NCBI GenBank assembly: GCA_025174535.1
Contig: JALBUN010000047.1
Coordinates: forward strand, 744,001 to 808,000
Source: Cantharellus purpuraceus
Lineage: Eukaryota > Basidiomycota > Agaricomycetes > Cantharellales > Hydnaceae
Reading direction: 5' to 3'
DNA: 64,000 bases
Shown: positions 61,328-64,000 of the stretch, piece by piece
Position numbering within the stretch: position 1 is the first letter of the stretch
Layout: each line of letters starts with the position of its first letter
Made by a program: the position numbers and the translations under genes
The notes under the pieces: generated by a model
What the model was told of the DNA's origin: nothing
What the model saw: only the letters and a program-made list of their open reading frames with translations
The model's database searches: none

Positions 61328-62024
61328 GGCTCGATGGTTAGCCATCCCTACAAGGCTTCTCAACCAACATCACATTGATGCAGCAGGGCCTACCACAATC
61401 CCAAATTGCATAATTTCATGCTGTCCATTCCCTGAATTACGTTGTGAACGTATAATATTCAAATCAATGGGCCTACGAGGCCTTCACGTCATACTGTACA
61501 TCGGTTAACCAACGTTAATGTGTATGAACTGTGTCGCTTGCAGCCTACGCACCTCGCCAAGTGTAAAGGTTGTTATGTGTACTGTGTCGAGGTTAATCAG
61601 TCTATACTTCTCGTCCTGATGTAAGGCACGTGTACTGAGAGGACGTCACCATGCCATATAAGCTGAATCTATTACTACCTTAGAAATTGAACCGATAGGG
61701 TAGAGTTCCATCATGGAATTTATGTACTCGTCGAGGACGTCGAGTGACATAAGAGCATCATATCTTGCGGCGGAGCTACATATAAACTAAAGCGCACCAA
61801 ATGCAAAATCATACTGCATTCCAAAGACCTCATAGCCTAAGATATTGTGGATCAGCAGATTATGCCAGAGTGGGGACGTCGACATGTATCTACAGAGAGG
61901 TGGTTTGAATTATCCATGCATGTAAAAGAGATAAGATGGCACAGTGAGTAAGATGGGAGGATATAAGTCTACGATAGTCACAAAACCCATTCTAGAAAGC
62001 GTGAACACGTTATGAACTTTCGGG
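61328..62024. other. Convergent intergenic region
   Basis: Between the PAM18 stop and the DnaJ stop; holds two 3' UTRs. A minus frame at 61910-62200 overlaps the last DnaJ exons and is a shadow. Confidence 0.5.
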
Positions 62025-63851
62025 TTATTGAGGATGGCATTGATCGGCGGGGTTGTCTGCATCGAATTCATCTTCATTATCGTCTTCCCAAGCATCTTCG
62101 TCACCCAATCCGAACTGAAATACCATGAGCAAGCTAGCTGATCAGACAAATTAGAAACGCACCGCAGAAATGTCACTACGCTCAAATCGCGCATCGTCAA
62201 TAATAGTTGGGCTTGGGATCATCTCTGGCTTTTTTGGCGGTAAAAGACGAGTTAGAGCCTGTGTACGTATAACCCATCAGTTCTCCACGTAGTATCGTTT
62301 AAGCAACAACGATCGGACACAAACTTCTGCATCAATACTCCTCAACCACTGCTCCGTTGGCATCTCCACATCAAGCACAACGAACAAGTCCCCTTTCTCG
62401 TCAGGTTGCTTAAAAACTGGCATGCCCTCCCCCCTTAGGACAATGGTATCCTTAGGGCGTACAATCTTTCCTGGTGGACTGGATACTCGAATACCCCGGC
62501 CATCCATATGGGTGACTAATATACGCGAGAAACCCAGGAGAGCTTCGGAAAGTGTAATCTTAACAGTCGTTAGCAAGTCGCTGCCGGAACGTTCGAATGA
62601 TACATGGGCTTGTGTTTGCAGGACAAAGATCACGTCCCCTGGAGGGACCTCGGGCTAATAACACAAAAATCAGTTGCTGTGTGATGAGTGTCGACTGGAC
62701 GCTTTACTTCTTGGTCACCCTCGCCTTGTAGGACAATTCGGTGGTGATCTGGCATCCCCTTTTCAATGAAAATTTCCAGTCGCTTCTTCTCTTTCACCGT
62801 TTGGGAGCCTTTACACTTCTTACACCTGGAGTCTTATTGATACATCGGTATGAATGCTAGACTCATTAACGCACCGATCTTTTTCTCGGAGCTTAGTGCC
62901 TCGACCACTGCAATCCGAACATGGCACTCGTGATAAACCCATGCGGTCTCTTTCGAGCTATAGAAAACTCGATGAGAACGTGATATATTGGGGATTATCT
63001 CAGTAATAACCTGAGTATTGACCAATGACCATCCCTTGCCTTGGCATTTGGCACATTCCTTAGGCTTAGCATTCCCCTTGGCACCAGTGCTAGGACGTAT
63101 GAGATGTAGTTATAAGTTGCTGTGGCAAATGACTTACCCCTTGCAAGTGTTGCAAACAATCTCACGCTCCATTGTCATTTTCACGCCTTTGCCGTTATAC
63201 AGATCTTCTAGAGTAACCTCGTATGGTATGATAGAGTCCTCGCCCTTCCGTGGTCGTCGACGCGGAGCATTGCCACCCGGGCCAAAATCAAATCCAAAGC
63301 GAATCCCACCTCCAAAGAGGCTTTCCAGGAAGTCCTCCTGCATTCCTGGGCCTGACTCTACACTTGACCCCATGCCGTCCATGCCCAAACGATCGTAGGC
63401 TGCACGAGAATTGGGGTCAAGGAGTATTTCGTATCTGAGCTAAAAATGTAAGAATGGTCTTAGAGACTAGGTCCACGCAGACATACGCAGAAGCCATCTC
63501 CTGAAACTTCTGGGCAGCATCAGGATCGTCTGGATTCTAACGCCAGATGTAAGTGCCATACGACCGTTGAGTGCATAAACTAACTTTGTCCTGTATGGAA
63601 GCTTCGTAAGTCTGTTCTAATGACAAAAAACAGCCAGAGAACATACAGGGTGATGTTGCATGGCCTCACCAGTCTCTTTGAGCACTGCTAGTTCTGCAGT
63701 TCAACAAAAGCACTTACTTTTCTGCGGTACGCTTTCTTGATGTCCGCTAGAGCCAAAGTCAGACTTGTGCTTGTAGACGTCTTCCTAGCTCACCTTCACT
63801 AGCCCTCGGGGAAACACCCAACAGGTCGTACAAGGTTGTGTCTACCACCAT
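62025..63851 (-). CDS. Class A DnaJ (Hsp40) co-chaperone, Ydj1/Xdj1 type
   Basis: Binds unfolded clients and stimulates Hsp70. Twelve exons (63851-63794, 63746-63718, 63664-63647, 63590-63585, 63536-63487, 63434-63138, 63089-63011, 62957-62875, 62825-62708, 62654-62325, 62258-62163, 62114-62025) give 417 residues. The J-domain starts TTLYDLLGVSPRAS and reads HHPDKNPDDPDAAQKFQEM; the DK of HPDK comes from a 6-nt exon. A short Gly/Phe-rich region follows. Four zinc-finger CxxCxG repeats are present: CNTCKG, CAKCQGKG, CSDCSGRG, CKKCKGSQ. Substrate-binding domains carry IEKGMPDHHRIVLQGEGDQ and GDVIFVLQ. The end is acidic and closes with CHPQ, a possible CaaX-type farnesylation box as in Ydj1 (CASQ). 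The ATG at 63851 gives MVVDTTLYDLL. Confidence 0.94.
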
Positions 63852-64000
63852 ACTTGGTGGAAGAACGTCGGCCAGGCGTGGGAAAAGTGGCCATTCTTCT
63901 ACTCGCCTATTCAAAGTTGTCAAATTTGGCGACCATCTTGTTCGTGCTTTTTATTCAACCTGCCACTTGCGTCAATTAATACTGTAAGTGTTTACTTGCC

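Overview
This window is nuclear DNA from a basidiomycete fungus, most likely Agaricomycotina. Genes sit on both strands without operons. They are cut by many short introns, about 150 reconstructed here and mostly 46-75 nt, with GT/AG or sometimes GC/AG ends. The recognisable proteins (COQ9, TPS1, INO1, VMA9, REX4, SYM1, CWC15, SGD1, PAM18, PIM1/Lon, EFM4, PP2A catalytic subunit) are fungal orthologues. All calls come from reading translations by eye and joining exons so that family motifs stay in frame; no database search was possible, and exon edges may be off by a base or may use an alternative site.

Layout. 0.3-1.7 kb: a PEX26-like membrane protein (-). 1.7-3.9 kb: no gene seen, but a ~300-bp tandem duplication. 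3.9-12.4 kb: COQ9 (-), a decayed COQ9 fragment, TPS1 (+), VMA9 (+), HEN1 small-RNA methyltransferase (-), INO1 (-). 12.4-17.6 kb: a gene-poor island. 17.6-19.3 kb: REX4 (-) and an intron-containing tRNA-Gln (+). 20.4-25.8 kb: alpha/beta hydrolase (+), CHY zinc-finger protein (-), SYM1 (+), a doubtful tiny gene (-), CWC15 (+). 27.6-37.2 kb: tRNA pseudouridine synthase (+), MFS transporter (+), YAR1-like ankyrin protein (-), a 7TM receptor-like protein (+). 37.3-44.8 kb: carnitine acyltransferase (-), an unrecognised 203-aa protein (-), PP2A catalytic subunit (+), proline iminopeptidase (+). 45.1-53.5 kb: SUN-domain protein (-), mitochondrial Lon protease (-), NIF3-like small protein (+). 53.9-63.9 kb: a protein with three copies of a Cys/Trp/His module plus an AT-hook (-), SGD1 (+), EFM4 (-), PAM18 (+), class A DnaJ chaperone (-).

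The genes do not form a pathway cluster. Many serve mitochondria and peroxisomes (COQ9, SYM1, Lon, PAM18, carnitine acyltransferase, the PEX26-like protein), RNA metabolism (HEN1, REX4, CWC15, the pseudouridine synthase, SGD1, YAR1) or carbohydrate and inositol metabolism (TPS1, INO1). Several divergent pairs share short intergenic regions (CHY/SYM1 139 bp, Lon/NIF3 179 bp, 203-aa/PP2A 199 bp, EFM4/PAM18 112 bp), so shared promoters are likely.

Nothing here looks like a mobile defence system, a virus or a CRISPR array. The more unusual observations are a high share of GC-AG introns, two genes whose stop codon lies alone in the last exon, a 6-nt microexon inside the J-domain HPD region, the repeated Cys/Trp/His + AT-hook protein, and the decayed COQ9 copy.
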